Notes: generated by a model not told the origin, from the sequence alone. 64,000 nt of DNA from Methylobacterium sp. J-067 (GCF_022829465.1 NZ_JAKSXZ010000106.1:1-64000), one strand, 5' to 3'; counted from the stretch's first letter, positions 42,055 through 50,525 are shown. A program made the numbers and translations.

Positions 42055-42686
42055 AGCGCCACCGGCCGCATCGCCACCCGGTCGAGGTATTTCACCAGTA
42101 CGGTGCCGCCGGGCGGCGCCTCGTGCAACTCCCGCCACTGCACCCCGCCGCCATCCGGCAGGAGGATTTCGCCGTCGAGGCGCATCGGCGCCGTGGCGTC
42201 GATCCGGGCGAGACCGTCGAGGTACGTGCGCGGGACAGGCCCCGGCCACAGCAGGTCGAGGTCGGACGTGGGCGAGAGGTAGGTCAGGCCCGTCACCGCC
42301 TGCCACAGCAGGGCGCCGAAGGGTCGTGGCGTCACGCCGTGCTCGGCGGCGAGCGCCAGCAGGGCAGCGATGGCGTCCCCCCACGCGGCGGGGGCGTGGG
42401 GCGCCGCCTCGGCAAGGCTCGGCGGCAAGACAGGTCGCAGGGCTTGCGCCGGCAGGGCGAGGCCGATCCGGCGCTTGCCGTCGGCGGGGGGCAGGGGCAG
42501 GCCGAGCGGCACGGACCCGTCGCCCTCCCCCGGCACGCGGCGGCGGACGATGAGCGGGCGGCCCGTCTTCGCCCAGCCGGGCAGGTGCGGCACGCCGTCG
42601 AGGTCGCGCCGCCCGGCGAGCAGCGCGTCCCAGGCGGCGGGCTCGGCCGCCACGAGGTCGTGGCGGGCGAAGGCCTCAGCCGGCAC
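42051..42686 (-). CDS. mdcG: malonate decarboxylase holo-ACP synthase MdcG
   Basis: 211 residues from a GTG at 42686, which overlaps the end of mdcE by 11 bp. The pattern FARHDLV near the start, RRRVPGEGDGSVPLGLPLP, RPFGALLWQAVTGLTYLSPTSDLDLLW and WRELHEAPPGGTVLVKYLD matches MdcG. This enzyme attaches 2'-(5''-phosphoribosyl)-3'-dephospho-CoA to MdcC. The SDLDLLW motif is a nucleotidyltransferase Asp pair. Its substrate is normally made by MdcB, which is not encoded in this window. Confidence 0.92.
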   Translation of the reverse strand: MPAEAFARHDLVAAEPAAWDALLAGRRDLDGVPHLPGWAKTGRPLIVRRRVPGEGDGSVPLGLPLPPADGKRRIGLALPAQALRPVLPPSLAEAAPHAPAAWGDAIAALLALAAEHGVTPRPFGALLWQAVTGLTYLSPTSDLDLLWPGPVPRTYLDGLARIDATAPMRLDGEILLPDGGGVQWRELHEAPPGGTVLVKYLDRVAMRPVAL

Positions 42687-43392
42687 GGAGCCGCCCGGCG
42701 ACGAGGCGCGCGATCTCCTCCGCGACCGGGCGCCCGCCCCGCTCGCGGCCGAGGCGGTCGCGCACATCGCCCTCCGGCCGGTCGGCGATCAGGGAGGCGA
42801 TCTGCGGCCCCAGGGGCGCGGCGGGGTCGAGCACCGCGTGGACGGCGCCCGTGGCGAGCATGTTGTCGAGGCCGGGTGCGAAGACCGGCGTCGATTGCGC
42901 CATCTCCTGAAGCTTTTCGAGCGGCAGTTTGGTGACGCGGGCGACGGAGGGCAGGTCCATCACGCTCGGGTTGGCGCCGGGCAGCGCCGCGAGCACCCGC
43001 GTCGCGAGCGCCGTGGCGATGAAGGCGCCGGCCGCCGAATGCCCGTAGAGCAGGCCGATGGTCGGGTGCCCGTGCCGGTCCGCGAGCAGCAGCGCCTTGG
43101 CGAGATGGGCGAGGCATTCGTTGAGGCCGAGGAGTTCGTCCCGCCGGCTCATGCGCTGGCTGTCGGAATCGACCGCCACGAGGATCGGCGCCTTGTCCCC
43201 CGCCCGCACCGCCTCGAGGACGTGCCCGGCGAGCGTCAGCGCGCCCTCAACGCCCAGCGGCGTATCGCCGTCGATGCCGATCACCCGCATTCGGCCGCCG
43301 TCGAAGGGGCCGTCCCCGGCGACGAGCCCGTCCGCCACCGTGACCGCATGGCCCTCGGGGAAGAGCGAAGTCAGGATCTCAGCGAGCGTCAT
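42676..43392 (-). CDS. mdcE: malonate decarboxylase gamma subunit MdcE
   Basis: 238 residues from ATG 43392. It has a crotonase/carboxyltransferase fold with HAVTVADGLVAGDGPFDGGRMRVIGIDGDTPLG, ILVAVDSDSQRMSRRDELLGLNE, and GLLYGHSAAGAFIATAL. With MdcD it forms the decarboxylase that removes CO2 from malonyl-ACP. It overlaps mdcD by 14 bp, which indicates coupled translation of the two partners. Confidence 0.93.
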   Translation of the reverse strand: MTLAEILTSLFPEGHAVTVADGLVAGDGPFDGGRMRVIGIDGDTPLGVEGALTLAGHVLEAVRAGDKAPILVAVDSDSQRMSRRDELLGLNECLAHLAKALLLADRHGHPTIGLLYGHSAAGAFIATALATRVLAALPGANPSVMDLPSVARVTKLPLEKLQEMAQSTPVFAPGLDNMLATGAVHAVLDPAAPLGPQIASLIADRPEGDVRDRLGRERGGRPVAEEIARLVAGRLRAG

Positions 43393-44293
43393 GGCGGGCC
43401 TCCTCCACGCGGGCGACGGTCTCCTCGAAGGCACGCGTGTCCATGGCGGGGACCGCCTCGGGATCGTTGACGCCGAGCCGCGCCCAGATCTCCGTCGCGT
43501 CGCGGCAATCGCCGAAGCGGTCGATGCGGGCGCGCAGGCGTGCCTGCTCGGCCTCCAGCATCGCGAGGTCGAAGGCCGGCGCCCGGCCGATCAGGTCGAG
43601 GGCGGCGGCGCGGAAGGCCGCGACGGTGTCGTCGCAGAAGGCATCGGCCCCGCCAATGAGGCGGCGGTGCTTGCCGCCCATCGTGCGCCAGACCAGCGCC
43701 CGGTCGCGGGAATCGAACTCCTCGGCGCCCTTGTTGGTCTCGATGACCTCCGGCCCTGAGACCGAGATGCGCCCGCCCTCCGAGACGGCCAGCCGCGAGC
43801 AGGTACCGGCGATGAGCCCGCCGCCGCCGTAGCAGCCGGCCCGTCCGCCGATCAGACCGATCACCGGCACGCCCGCCGCGCGGGCCTCGGTGATGGCGCG
43901 CATCGTCTCGGCGATGGCGGTCTCGCCGGCATTGGCCTCCTGCAAGCGGACACCGCCGGTGTCGAACAGGAGGAGCACGGCCTCGGGCTTCGCTTCGACA
44001 GCGGCCCGGAGCATCCCCACGAGCTTGCCGCCATGGACCTCGCCGAAGGCCCCGCCCATGAAGCGGCCCTCCTGCGCGGCGACGAAGACCGTCCGCCCGT
44101 CGAGGGCACCGGATCCGACGACGATGCCGTCATCGAAGGCGCAGGGCAGATCGAACAGCGGCAGGTGCGGGCTCATCCGCCGCTCGGCCGGGCCGATGGC
44201 TTCCCGGAAGGTGCCGGCATCGAGGAGCGCGTCGAGGCGCTGGCGGGCGCTGGCCTCGAACCAGCTCAGGCAGTCGCGGTCGGGTCCGGCCAT
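43379..44293 (-). CDS. mdcD: malonate decarboxylase beta subunit MdcD
   Basis: 304 residues. It has a carboxyltransferase-like fold: SWFEASARQRLDALLDAGTFREAIGP, GGAFGEVHGGKLVGML, LLFDTGGVRLQEANAGE, IGLIGGRAGCYGGGGLIAGTCS and VSGPEVIETNKGAEEFDSRDRALVWRTMGGKHR. The glycine-rich loops form the oxyanion site for malonyl decarboxylation together with MdcE. It sits 2 bp after mdcC. No biotin-binding partner is encoded, consistent with the biotin-independent enzyme. Confidence 0.95.
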   Translation of the reverse strand: MAGPDRDCLSWFEASARQRLDALLDAGTFREAIGPAERRMSPHLPLFDLPCAFDDGIVVGSGALDGRTVFVAAQEGRFMGGAFGEVHGGKLVGMLRAAVEAKPEAVLLLFDTGGVRLQEANAGETAIAETMRAITEARAAGVPVIGLIGGRAGCYGGGGLIAGTCSRLAVSEGGRISVSGPEVIETNKGAEEFDSRDRALVWRTMGGKHRRLIGGADAFCDDTVAAFRAAALDLIGRAPAFDLAMLEAEQARLRARIDRFGDCRDATEIWARLGVNDPEAVPAMDTRAFEETVARVEEARHDAR

Positions 44294-44295
44294 CT

Positions 44296-44604
44296 CTAAG
44301 CCTCCAGCAGCCGGGCGCCCTGCAGCAGGCGCAGGGAGACGGTGTCCGGCCGGGCGCCGCCGTCGTTGATCGAGATGCGCACGCCGCCGGGCTGGGCGCG
44401 GGCGACGAAATCCGCCACCACCGCCTCCCAGACCTGGCCATAGCCGGCGATCGGCGTCTCGATGGCGATCTCGAACGCGTCCGGCGGCAGCACGCGCTCC
44501 AGCAGGATTTCGAGGTTGCCGGAGGCCACGACCCCGGTGATCGCCTGGGCCTTGGTGCCGGACAGCGGCTTCTGCGTGGTGTGGCGGAAGGTCAGGGATT
44601 CCAT
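44296..44604 (-). CDS. mdcC: malonate decarboxylase acyl carrier subunit MdcC
   Basis: 102 residues, the delta subunit. The attachment Ser lies in VVASGNLEILLE, where phosphoribosyl-dephospho-CoA is bound. The rest (DAFEIAIETPIAGYGQVWEAVVADF, GVRISINDGGARPDTVSLRLLQGARLLE) matches the MdcC/CitD-type carrier. It shuttles acetyl and malonyl groups between MdcA and MdcD/E. It lies between mdcA (5 bp) and mdcD (2 bp). Confidence 0.95.
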   Translation of the reverse strand: MESLTFRHTTQKPLSGTKAQAITGVVASGNLEILLERVLPPDAFEIAIETPIAGYGQVWEAVVADFVARAQPGGVRISINDGGARPDTVSLRLLQGARLLEA

Positions 44605-44609
44605 GACAC

Positions 44610-46256
44610 TCACCAGTTCCTGAACTTGGCCGGCGGCTCGTAGAGCCCCCCGGACCAGTGCACGAGATCCTTGATCGAGCGCGCAGCAAGCAACGAGCGG
44701 TCGGCGTCCAGGGGCTCGATGCCGAGGTCTTCCGGCCGGCGGATGATGCCGCGTGCGCGCAACTCCTCGACCTTCGCCCGGTCGCGCCCCCGGCCGATCT
44801 CGGTGTAGCCCGCGACCCCACGGATCGCCTGCTCGCGGTCGTCCGCGTCGCGGCAGAGGAGGAGGTTGGCGATCCCCTCCTCGGTGACGATGTGGGTCAC
44901 GTCGTCGGCGTAGATCATGACTGGCGCCAGTTCGAGGCCGATCTTCTTCGCAAGCTCCATCGCGTCGAGCCGTTCCACGAAGGTCGGCACGAGCCCGTCG
45001 CCGAAGGTCTCGACCAGCTGCACCACGAGCTTGCGCCCGCGCATCAGCGCCGGATCGCCGACCACCTGCGCCTCCCGCCCCGCCTTCATCCAGGCGTCGG
45101 AGGGGTGGCGGCGGCCGTGCGGGTCCGAGCCCATGTTCGGGGCGCCGCCGAAGCCCGCGACGCGCGACTGCGTGACGGTCGAAGAATGGCCCATCAGGTC
45201 GATCTGGAGGGTCGCGCCGATGAACATGTCGCAGGCGTAGAGCCCGGCCGTCTGGCACAGCGCCCGGTTGGAGCGCAGCGACCCGTCGGCGCCCGTGAAG
45301 AACACGTCCGACCGCTCGCGGATGTAGCGGTCCATGCCGACTTCCGAGCCGAAGCAGTGGACCTGCTTCACCCAGCCGGATTCGATGGCCGGGATCAGGG
45401 TCGGGTGCGGGTTCAGGGCGAAATGCGTCGCGATCTCGCCCTTCAGCCCAAGCTTCTCGCCATAGGTCGGCAGCAGCAACTCGATGGCCGCCGTGCCGAA
45501 GCCGATGCCGTGGTTGAGCCGGCGCACGCCGTACTCGGCGTAGATGCCCTTGATCGCCATCATGGCGATGAGGATCTGCGTCTCGGTCATCGCCGCCGGG
45601 TCGCGGGTGAACAGCGGCTCCACGAAGAACGGCGTATCCGCCTCAACCACGAAATCCACCCGGTCGCCGGGGATGTCGACCCGGGGCACCTTGTCGACGA
45701 TCTCGTTGACCTGCGCGACGACGACGCCGTTCTTGAAGTGGGTCGCCTCCACGATGGTCGGCGTGTCCTCGGTGTTCGGCCCGGTATAGAGGTTGCCCTC
45801 CCGGTCGGCCGAGACGCCCGCGATCAATGCCACGTGGGGCGTGAGGTCGATGAAGTAGCGGGCGAAGAGTTCGAGGTAGGTGTGCACCGCCCCGAGCTTG
45901 ATCTGGCCGCCATAGAGCATCTTGGCGACGCGGGCGCCCTGCGGACCGGAATAGGAATAGTCCAGCCGCTCGGCGATGCCGGTCTCGAACACGTCGAGAT
46001 GCTCCGGCAGCACGATGCCCGACTGCACCATGTGCAGCCCGTTCACCTTGGCCGGATCGCACTGGCTCAGCGCACGGGCGAGGCAATCCGCCTGCTTCTG
46101 GTTGTCGCCTTCGAGGCAGACCCGGTCCCCCGGCTTCAGCACCGCTTCCAGCAGCGCCACCGCCGCATCGGCCGGTACGACCTTCCCCTGCGCGTGCGCC
46201 CGCCCCGCCTCGATGCGCGCGTCGCGGGCCTTCCTCTCCCCGCGCCAGTCGGCCAT
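44610..46256 (-). CDS. mdcA: malonate decarboxylase alpha subunit MdcA
   Basis: 548 residues, the acetyl-S-ACP:malonate ACP transferase. The CoA-transferase-like fold includes GDRVCLEGDNQKQADCLARALSQ, NGLHMVQSGIVLPEHL, GAVHTYLELFARYFIDLTPHVALIAGVSADREGNLY and GFGGAPNMGSDPHGRRH. It starts the operon, divergent from madL, across a 211-bp regulatory gap. It exchanges acetyl for malonyl on the carrier, releasing acetate. The length equals that of Klebsiella and Pseudomonas MdcA. Confidence 0.97.
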   Translation of the reverse strand: MADWRGERKARDARIEAGRAHAQGKVVPADAAVALLEAVLKPGDRVCLEGDNQKQADCLARALSQCDPAKVNGLHMVQSGIVLPEHLDVFETGIAERLDYSYSGPQGARVAKMLYGGQIKLGAVHTYLELFARYFIDLTPHVALIAGVSADREGNLYTGPNTEDTPTIVEATHFKNGVVVAQVNEIVDKVPRVDIPGDRVDFVVEADTPFFVEPLFTRDPAAMTETQILIAMMAIKGIYAEYGVRRLNHGIGFGTAAIELLLPTYGEKLGLKGEIATHFALNPHPTLIPAIESGWVKQVHCFGSEVGMDRYIRERSDVFFTGADGSLRSNRALCQTAGLYACDMFIGATLQIDLMGHSSTVTQSRVAGFGGAPNMGSDPHGRRHPSDAWMKAGREAQVVGDPALMRGRKLVVQLVETFGDGLVPTFVERLDAMELAKKIGLELAPVMIYADDVTHIVTEEGIANLLLCRDADDREQAIRGVAGYTEIGRGRDRAKVEELRARGIIRRPEDLGIEPLDADRSLLAARSIKDLVHWSGGLYEPPAKFRNW

Positions 46257-46330
46257 CGCTCGTCTCCCTTGTATGCGGGGAGGAAGTTAGCGCTGCCTCG
46301 TGAATTTTCAAACCGTTAATTCTCACATTC

Positions 46331-46371
46331 TCGTATATCGCATTGCCAACTCGGCACGATGTTGCATACGT
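46331..46371. promoter_or_regulatory. paired GntR/MdcY-like operator half matches
   Basis: TCGTATATCG (46331-46340) and TTGCATACGT (46362-46371) each match the FadR/MdcY-type pattern TnGTATACnA with two deviations. They are 31 bp apart, three helical turns. They lie in the mdcA-madL divergent gap, so the GntR protein encoded at 47699 is the likely binder. The match is imperfect. Confidence 0.4.
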
Positions 46372-46467
46372 TAGGGCTAACAAACCCAGGGAAAGGACAC
46401 GCCCCATGCCGCATCAGGCGGAATCCGTCCGCGCGCCGTCCCAGCTCCGTCACGGGAGGGCTGCGCG

Positions 46468-46905
46468 ATGATCGTCTTCGGTGTCGCCCTGCTCGCCGCC
46501 TGCACGCTGATCGGCGTGTATCTCGGCGACCTCCTCGGGATCGCGCTCGGCGTGAAGGCCAATGTCGGCGGTGTCGGCATCGCCATGATTCTGCTCATCG
46601 CCGCCCGGATCTGGCTCGACCGGCGGGGGAAGCTGTCGAATGGCGTCAAGTTCGGCGTCGAGTTCTGGGCCGGGATGTACATCCCCATCGTCGTCGCCAT
46701 GGCGGCGCAGCAGAACGTGGTCGCCGCGCTCACGGGCGGCCCCATCGTCATCATCGCGGCGGTGGGCTCGCTGGTCCTGTGCTTCGGCGCGGTGGCGCTC
46801 CTGAGCCGCTTCGGCGGACGGAGCCATGCGGGTGCCCAGGCCGCCCATGCCGGCGCCGTCATCGAGGGCGAGGCCGACGAGATCGCGCCGCGGCGGGAGG
46901 TCTGA
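46468..46905 (+). CDS. madL: malonate transporter subunit MadL
   Basis: 145 residues with four membrane helices and a polar C-terminal tail. VYLGDLLGIALGVKANVGGVGIAMILLI and the NGVKFGVEFWAGMYIPIVVAMAAQQNVVAAL block are the MadL pattern. Together with MadM it forms a two-subunit malonate carrier first described in Malonomonas. It is 3 bp upstream of madM. The start at 46468 is preceded by a GGGAGGGCTGCGCG ribosome-binding site. Confidence 0.93.
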   Translation: MIVFGVALLAACTLIGVYLGDLLGIALGVKANVGGVGIAMILLIAARIWLDRRGKLSNGVKFGVEFWAGMYIPIVVAMAAQQNVVAALTGGPIVIIAAVGSLVLCFGAVALLSRFGGRSHAGAQAAHAGAVIEGEADEIAPRREV

Positions 46906-46908
46906 GTC

Positions 46909-47688
46909 ATGAACAGCATCGGCATCTGGCACGGCATCGAGCACGTCTTCATCGAGCAGAGCCTCGTCGCGGCCTTCGCCGTGGTCGGCGGGCTGATCCT
47001 GGTCTCCAACTACGCGGCCAAACGCCTGACCAACGGCCGGGTTCACGGCTCGGCCATCGCCATCGTGCTCGGGCTGGTGCTCGCGTATTTCGGCGGGCTC
47101 TACACGGGCGGAAAGAAGGGCGTCGCCGACATCCCGGCGCTGGCCGGCATCGGCCTGATGGGCGGGGCGATGCTGCGCGACTTCGCCATCGTTGCCACCG
47201 CCTTCGAGGTGGACGTGATCGAGGCCCGCCGCGCCGGGCTGCTGGGCGTGCTGGCGCTGGCGCTCGGCACGATCCTGCCCTTCATCGTCGGCACGCTGAC
47301 GGCGGTGGCCTTCGGCTACCACGACGCGGTGTCGATCACGACCATCGGCGCGGGGGCGATCACCTACATCGTCGGCCCGGTGACGGGGGCGGCCATCGGC
47401 GCCGATTCGACGGTGATGGCGCTCTCCATCGCCACGGGCGTGACCAAGGCGGTGATGGTGATGGTCGGCACGCCGCTGGTCGCCAAGCTGATCGGGCTCG
47501 ACAATCCCCGCTCCGCGATGGCCTATGGCGGCCTGATGGGGACGGTGAGCGGCGTCGCCGGGGGTTTGGCGGCCACCGATCCGAAGCTCGTTCCCTATGG
47601 CGCGCTGACGGCGACGTTCCACACGGGCATCGGGTGCCTCGTGGGGCCGTCGATCTTCTTCCTCACGGTGCGCGCCCTCGTCGGCTGA
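46909..47688 (+). CDS. madM: malonate transporter subunit MadM
   Basis: 259 residues and about seven to eight membrane helices. HVFIEQSLVAAFAVVGGLILVSNYAAKRLTNGRVHGSAIAI opens the protein, followed by FGGLYTGGKKGVADIPALAGIGLMGGAMLRDFAIVATAFEV. The last third has PVTGAAIGADSTVMALSIATGVTKA, typical of MadM. It couples malonate uptake to sodium or proton movement in studied systems; the ion is not evident here. It lies 10 bp before the gntR gene in one operon. Confidence 0.93.
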   Translation: MNSIGIWHGIEHVFIEQSLVAAFAVVGGLILVSNYAAKRLTNGRVHGSAIAIVLGLVLAYFGGLYTGGKKGVADIPALAGIGLMGGAMLRDFAIVATAFEVDVIEARRAGLLGVLALALGTILPFIVGTLTAVAFGYHDAVSITTIGAGAITYIVGPVTGAAIGADSTVMALSIATGVTKAVMVMVGTPLVAKLIGLDNPRSAMAYGGLMGTVSGVAGGLAATDPKLVPYGALTATFHTGIGCLVGPSIFFLTVRALVG

Positions 47689-47698
47689 GGGGCTGGGC

Positions 47699-48379
47699 AT
47701 GGACGGCGGCGAAGCGGTGGAAAGTGCGGAGCGGGGGCTCCTGTCGGAGCGCATCCGCAACGCGCTGACGGACGCCATCGCGGCGGGGGATTTCGCCGCC
47801 GGCACCACCCTCGACGAGCAGCTTCTCGCCGATCGCTACGGCGCCTCGCGCACCCCCGTGCGGGAGGCCCTGCGCCAGCTCGCCGCCTCGGGCCTCGTGG
47901 AGATCCGCCCCCGCCGGGGGGTGGTGGTGGCGCAATTCACTCCGCAGCGGATCGGCGACATGTTCGAGACCTCGGCCGAGGTCGAGGCCCTGTGCGCCCG
48001 GCTCGCCACCTACCGCATGACGCCCCTCGAACGCGGGGCGCTCATCGACCTGCACGACCGCTCGGCGGATTCCGTCGCGGCGGGGGATGTCGACACCTAC
48101 GACCGGCTGAACCGCGCCTTTCACGAGGCGCTGTATGCCGGCACCCATAACGGCTTCCTCGCGGAGCAGGCCTTGGCCCTGCGCGAACGCCTCGCCGCCT
48201 TCCGGCGCACGCAATTGCGCCAGGGCGACCGCATCCACCGCTCGCATGAGGAGCACGGCGACATCCTGGCCGCCATGTCGGAGGGGGACGGCGAGAGGGC
48301 CGCCCGCCAAATGCGCGCGCACATGCTGCGCGCCGCCGCCGCGCTGGGCCGCTACATCGCCGCGCCGGGGGGCGAGTGA
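47699..48379 (+). CDS. GntR-family (FadR type) regulator of malonate genes
   Basis: 226 residues. The winged helix is at residues 15-75 (ADRYGASRTPVREALRQLAASGLVEIRPRRGVVVAQF). The C-terminal FCD domain is all-helical with metal-site residues such as NRAFHEALYAGTHN and HRSHEEHGDILAAM. FCD-type GntR repressors release DNA on binding a carboxylic acid; malonate or malonyl-CoA is the natural candidate, as for MdcY. It is last in the madL-madM operon, and the paired sites between mdcA and madL would be its targets. Confidence 0.92.
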   Translation: MDGGEAVESAERGLLSERIRNALTDAIAAGDFAAGTTLDEQLLADRYGASRTPVREALRQLAASGLVEIRPRRGVVVAQFTPQRIGDMFETSAEVEALCARLATYRMTPLERGALIDLHDRSADSVAAGDVDTYDRLNRAFHEALYAGTHNGFLAEQALALRERLAAFRRTQLRQGDRIHRSHEEHGDILAAMSEGDGERAARQMRAHMLRAAAALGRYIAAPGGE

Positions 48380-48386
48380 GCGGAGG

Positions 48387-48785
48387 CTAGTCCCCCTCCC
48401 CGCCCCGCCCGAACGGCGCGCTGCCGAGGGGGGCGTTGAGGGCGTCCGCGAGGCGGGCGAGCCGGCCGGTGGCGGCGGCGATGCCCTCGGCCGCCCGCGT
48501 GGCCGCCTCGTCCCGGTCCCGTTCCGCCGCCTCGACCACGGAGCGCGACTGCGCCACCTCGGTCTCCAGGGCCGCGAAGCGCTTGCGCAGGTCCGACAGC
48601 TCGTCCGAGATCGTCAGCGCAGCCATCACGTGCAGCCGCATGTCGCCGATCTCGCCGAAGCTCTCCCGCATCCGCGCGACGCGCTCGCTGAAATCCTGCG
48701 TCAGGGCGGTGAGGTGCGCCTCCTCGTCCTTGCCGCAGGACATGCGGTAGGTCTTGCTGTCGATGGTGACGGTGATGATCGGCAT
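48387..48785 (-). CDS. zapA: cell division protein ZapA
   Basis: 132 residues. The N-terminal ZapA domain reads ITVTIDSKTYRMSCGKDEEAHLTALTQDFSERVARMRESFGEIGDMRLHVMAALTISDELSDL. A coiled coil follows to about residue 115, then a Pro/Gly tail. ZapA bundles FtsZ filaments at the division ring. It lies 4 bp after a coiled-coil gene on the same strand, the usual alphaproteobacterial pair. A 6S RNA gene, often found after zapA in alphaproteobacteria, is not present here because gntR converges 7 bp away. Confidence 0.93.
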   Translation of the reverse strand: MPIITVTIDSKTYRMSCGKDEEAHLTALTQDFSERVARMRESFGEIGDMRLHVMAALTISDELSDLRKRFAALETEVAQSRSVVEAAERDRDEAATRAAEGIAAATGRLARLADALNAPLGSAPFGRGGEGD

Positions 48786-48789
48786 CCGG

Positions 48790-49098
48790 TCAGTGCCTTT
48801 CCAGCACGCCGGCCACGGCGGCGATGGCCCTGTCGAGCCGGTTTCCGACCTCGCCCGACGTCGCCTCCACCTGCGCGAGCCGCGCGCTCGCCGCGTCGAG
48901 GGCGGCGGCGAGCCGGCTCCGGTCCTCGCCGAGCAGCGACAGTTCGGTGTCGCGGTCGTCGGGGGCGGCCTCGGCTTCGAGCCGGCGGGTCACGGTCGCC
49001 TCCAGACGCGCGAGGACGGCGTCGAGCCGTTGCAAGGCTTCGGACACGGGATCTGAATCGGGCACGTCGGACGGCATCGTCATCTTGAGTGAGGGCAT
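48790..49098 (-). CDS. DUF4164-type coiled-coil protein upstream of zapA
   Basis: 102 residues, almost wholly helical. ALQRLDAVLARLEATVTRRLEAEA forms the first heptad block. The second, DTELSLLGEDRSRLAAALDAASARLAQVEATSGEVGNRLDRAIAAVAGVLE, runs to the end. The family (DUF4164) is found next to zapA in alphaproteobacteria. ZauP/ZapB-like help to ZapA is inferred from context. Start ATG 49098; ATG 49080 would also fit. Confidence 0.8.
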   Translation of the reverse strand: MPSLKMTMPSDVPDSDPVSEALQRLDAVLARLEATVTRRLEAEAAPDDRDTELSLLGEDRSRLAAALDAASARLAQVEATSGEVGNRLDRAIAAVAGVLERH

Positions 49099-49203
49099 GG
49101 TGCGGGCAGGCCCAAGTGTCGACCGGATGGTTGACGATTTCCAGGGAAAAAGCCTCTCCGAGGAATCTCTGCAGTCTTCGCCCGGCGCAATTCACCGAAG
49201 TTC

Positions 49204-49263
49204 GTGACAACCAGTGGTTTGTCACTTCCCGTCGTTTGACAGGTCGGGGCGCCATGCTAGACA
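49204..49263 (+). promoter_or_regulatory. promoter of the gap operon with an abutting inverted repeat
   Basis: TTGACA (49236-49241), a 16-bp spacer and TAGACA (49258-49263) form a sigma70-type promoter. Eleven bp upstream lies the inverted repeat GTGACAA (49204-49210) N8 TTGTCAC (49219-49225), a likely regulator site. The remainder of the 49099-49434 gap holds no gene; the leader from about 49270 to the gap GTG is roughly 165 nt. Confidence 0.6.
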
Positions 49264-49434
49264 GCCGCGCGTTCCCGAAGTGGACCACCGAGCCGCCGCC
49301 GGGCGGGCCCGCGACCGCATTTCCTTCGCCGCACCCGAGAGCGTTGCGGCGGTGCCGGAATGGCGGAGCACCGGTTCATCCCCGGTTCAAGCCCGCGCGA
49401 GCAGGGCTGCCCGGAATCAGGAAGGATCATTGCC

Positions 49435-50439
49435 GTGACGAAGGTTGCCATCAACGGGTTCGGGCGCATCGGCCGCAACGTGCTGCGCGCCATTGCCGAG
49501 TCCGGCCGCAAGGACATCGAGGTCGTGGCGATCAACGATCTCGGCCCGGTCGAGACCAACGCGCACCTGCTCCGTTTCGATTCCGTGCATGGCCGTTTCC
49601 CCGGCCAGGTCGCGGTCGATGGCGAATTCCTCGTGGTCGATGGCCACCGCATCAAGGTGACGGCCGTCCGCAACCCGGCCGAGCTGCCGCACCGCGACCT
49701 CGGCGTGGATATCGCGCTCGAGTGCACCGGCATCTTCACCTCGAAGGACAAGGCCAAGGCCCACCTCGACGCCGGCGCCAAGCGCGTCCTCGTCTCGGCC
49801 CCGGCCGACGGCGCCGACCTGACGGTCGTCTACGGCGTGAACCACGACAAGCTCCAGGCCGACCACCTCGTGGTCTCGAACGCCTCCTGCACCACCAACT
49901 GCCTCGCGCCGGTCGCGAAGGTGCTGCACGAGGCCATCGGCATCGAGCGTGGCTTCATGACCACGATCCACTCCTACACCAACGACCAGCCGTCGCTGGA
50001 CCAGATGCACAAGGACCTCTACCGGGCCCGCGCCGCGTCCCTGTCGATGATCCCGACCACCACCGGCGCCGCCAAGGCCGTGGGCCTCGTGCTGCCGGAG
50101 CTGAAGGGCCTCCTCGACGGCACCTCGATCCGCGTGCCAACCCCGAACGTCTCGGCGGTCGACCTCGTGTTCACGGCCAAGCGCCAGACCTCGGTGCAGG
50201 AGGTCAACAACGCGATCAAGGCCGCCGCTGCCGGCCCGCTCAAGGGCGTCCTCGGCGTCACCGATCAGCCGAACGTCTCGATCGACTTCAACCACGATCC
50301 CCATTCGTCCACGTTCCACCTCGACCAGACCAAGGTGATGGACGGCGTGCTCGTCCGCATCCTCACTTGGTACGACAATGAGTGGGGCTTCTCGAACCGC
50401 ATGGCCGACACCGCCGTCGCCATGGCCAAGCTGATCTGA
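49435..50439 (+). CDS. gap: glyceraldehyde-3-phosphate dehydrogenase
   Basis: 334 residues from GTG 49435, preceded by GGAAGGA. It has an NAD-binding start [16 protein letters not shown] and catalytic Cys152 in [24 protein letters not shown] and the phosphate-binding TTTGAAKA follow, with SWYDNEWG-type ending ([14 protein letters not shown]). It is the phosphorylating enzyme of the lower glycolytic/gluconeogenic path and the Calvin-like segment. It leads the operon gap - membrane protein - pgk - fba - ThiE-like - Sel1 protein. The longer frame upstream to 49360 has no family sequence, so the GTG is preferred. Confidence 0.98.
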   Translation: MTKVAINGFGRIGRNVLRAIAESGRKDIEVVAINDLGPVETNAHLLRFDSVHGRFPGQVAVDGEFLVVDGHRIKVTAVRNPAELPHRDLGVDIALECTGIFTSKDKAKAHLDAGAKRVLVSAPADGADLTVVYGVNHDKLQADHLVVSNASCTTNCLAPVAKVLHEAIGIERGFMTTIHSYTNDQPSLDQMHKDLYRARAASLSMIPTTTGAAKAVGLVLPELKGLLDGTSIRVPTPNVSAVDLVFTAKRQTSVQEVNNAIKAAAAGPLKGVLGVTDQPNVSIDFNHDPHSSTFHLDQTKVMDGVLVRILTWYDNEWGFSNRMADTAVAMAKLI

Positions 50440-50452
50440 TCGACCGCGACCG

Positions 50453-50481
50453 GCCCCGCCGCCCCCGATGGGCGGCGGGGC
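50453..50481 (+). terminator. stable hairpin between gap and the membrane-protein gene
   Basis: GCCCCGCCGCCC (50453-50464) and GGGCGGCGGGGC (50470-50481) form a perfect 12-bp stem with loop CCGAT. It is followed by CGATCTCTTTG, so only a weak U tract. It may terminate part of the gap transcripts or stabilise gap mRNA so that gap is expressed above the downstream genes. Confidence 0.55.
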
Positions 50482-50525
50482 GATCTCTTTGTGTACGGCG
50501 TTCCTTCGGAAGGGTGGTTCTCGGG

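Noticed and set aside
42332..43117. Frame across mdcE/mdcG read as a possible mdcB
   Set aside because: It is an out-of-frame shadow rich in Arg/Pro/Ala with no CitG/MdcB motifs; the true genes in this interval are mdcG and mdcE.
48380..48386. 6S RNA gene downstream of zapA
   Set aside because: In many alphaproteobacteria 6S RNA follows zapA, but here only 7 bp separate zapA from the convergent gntR gene.
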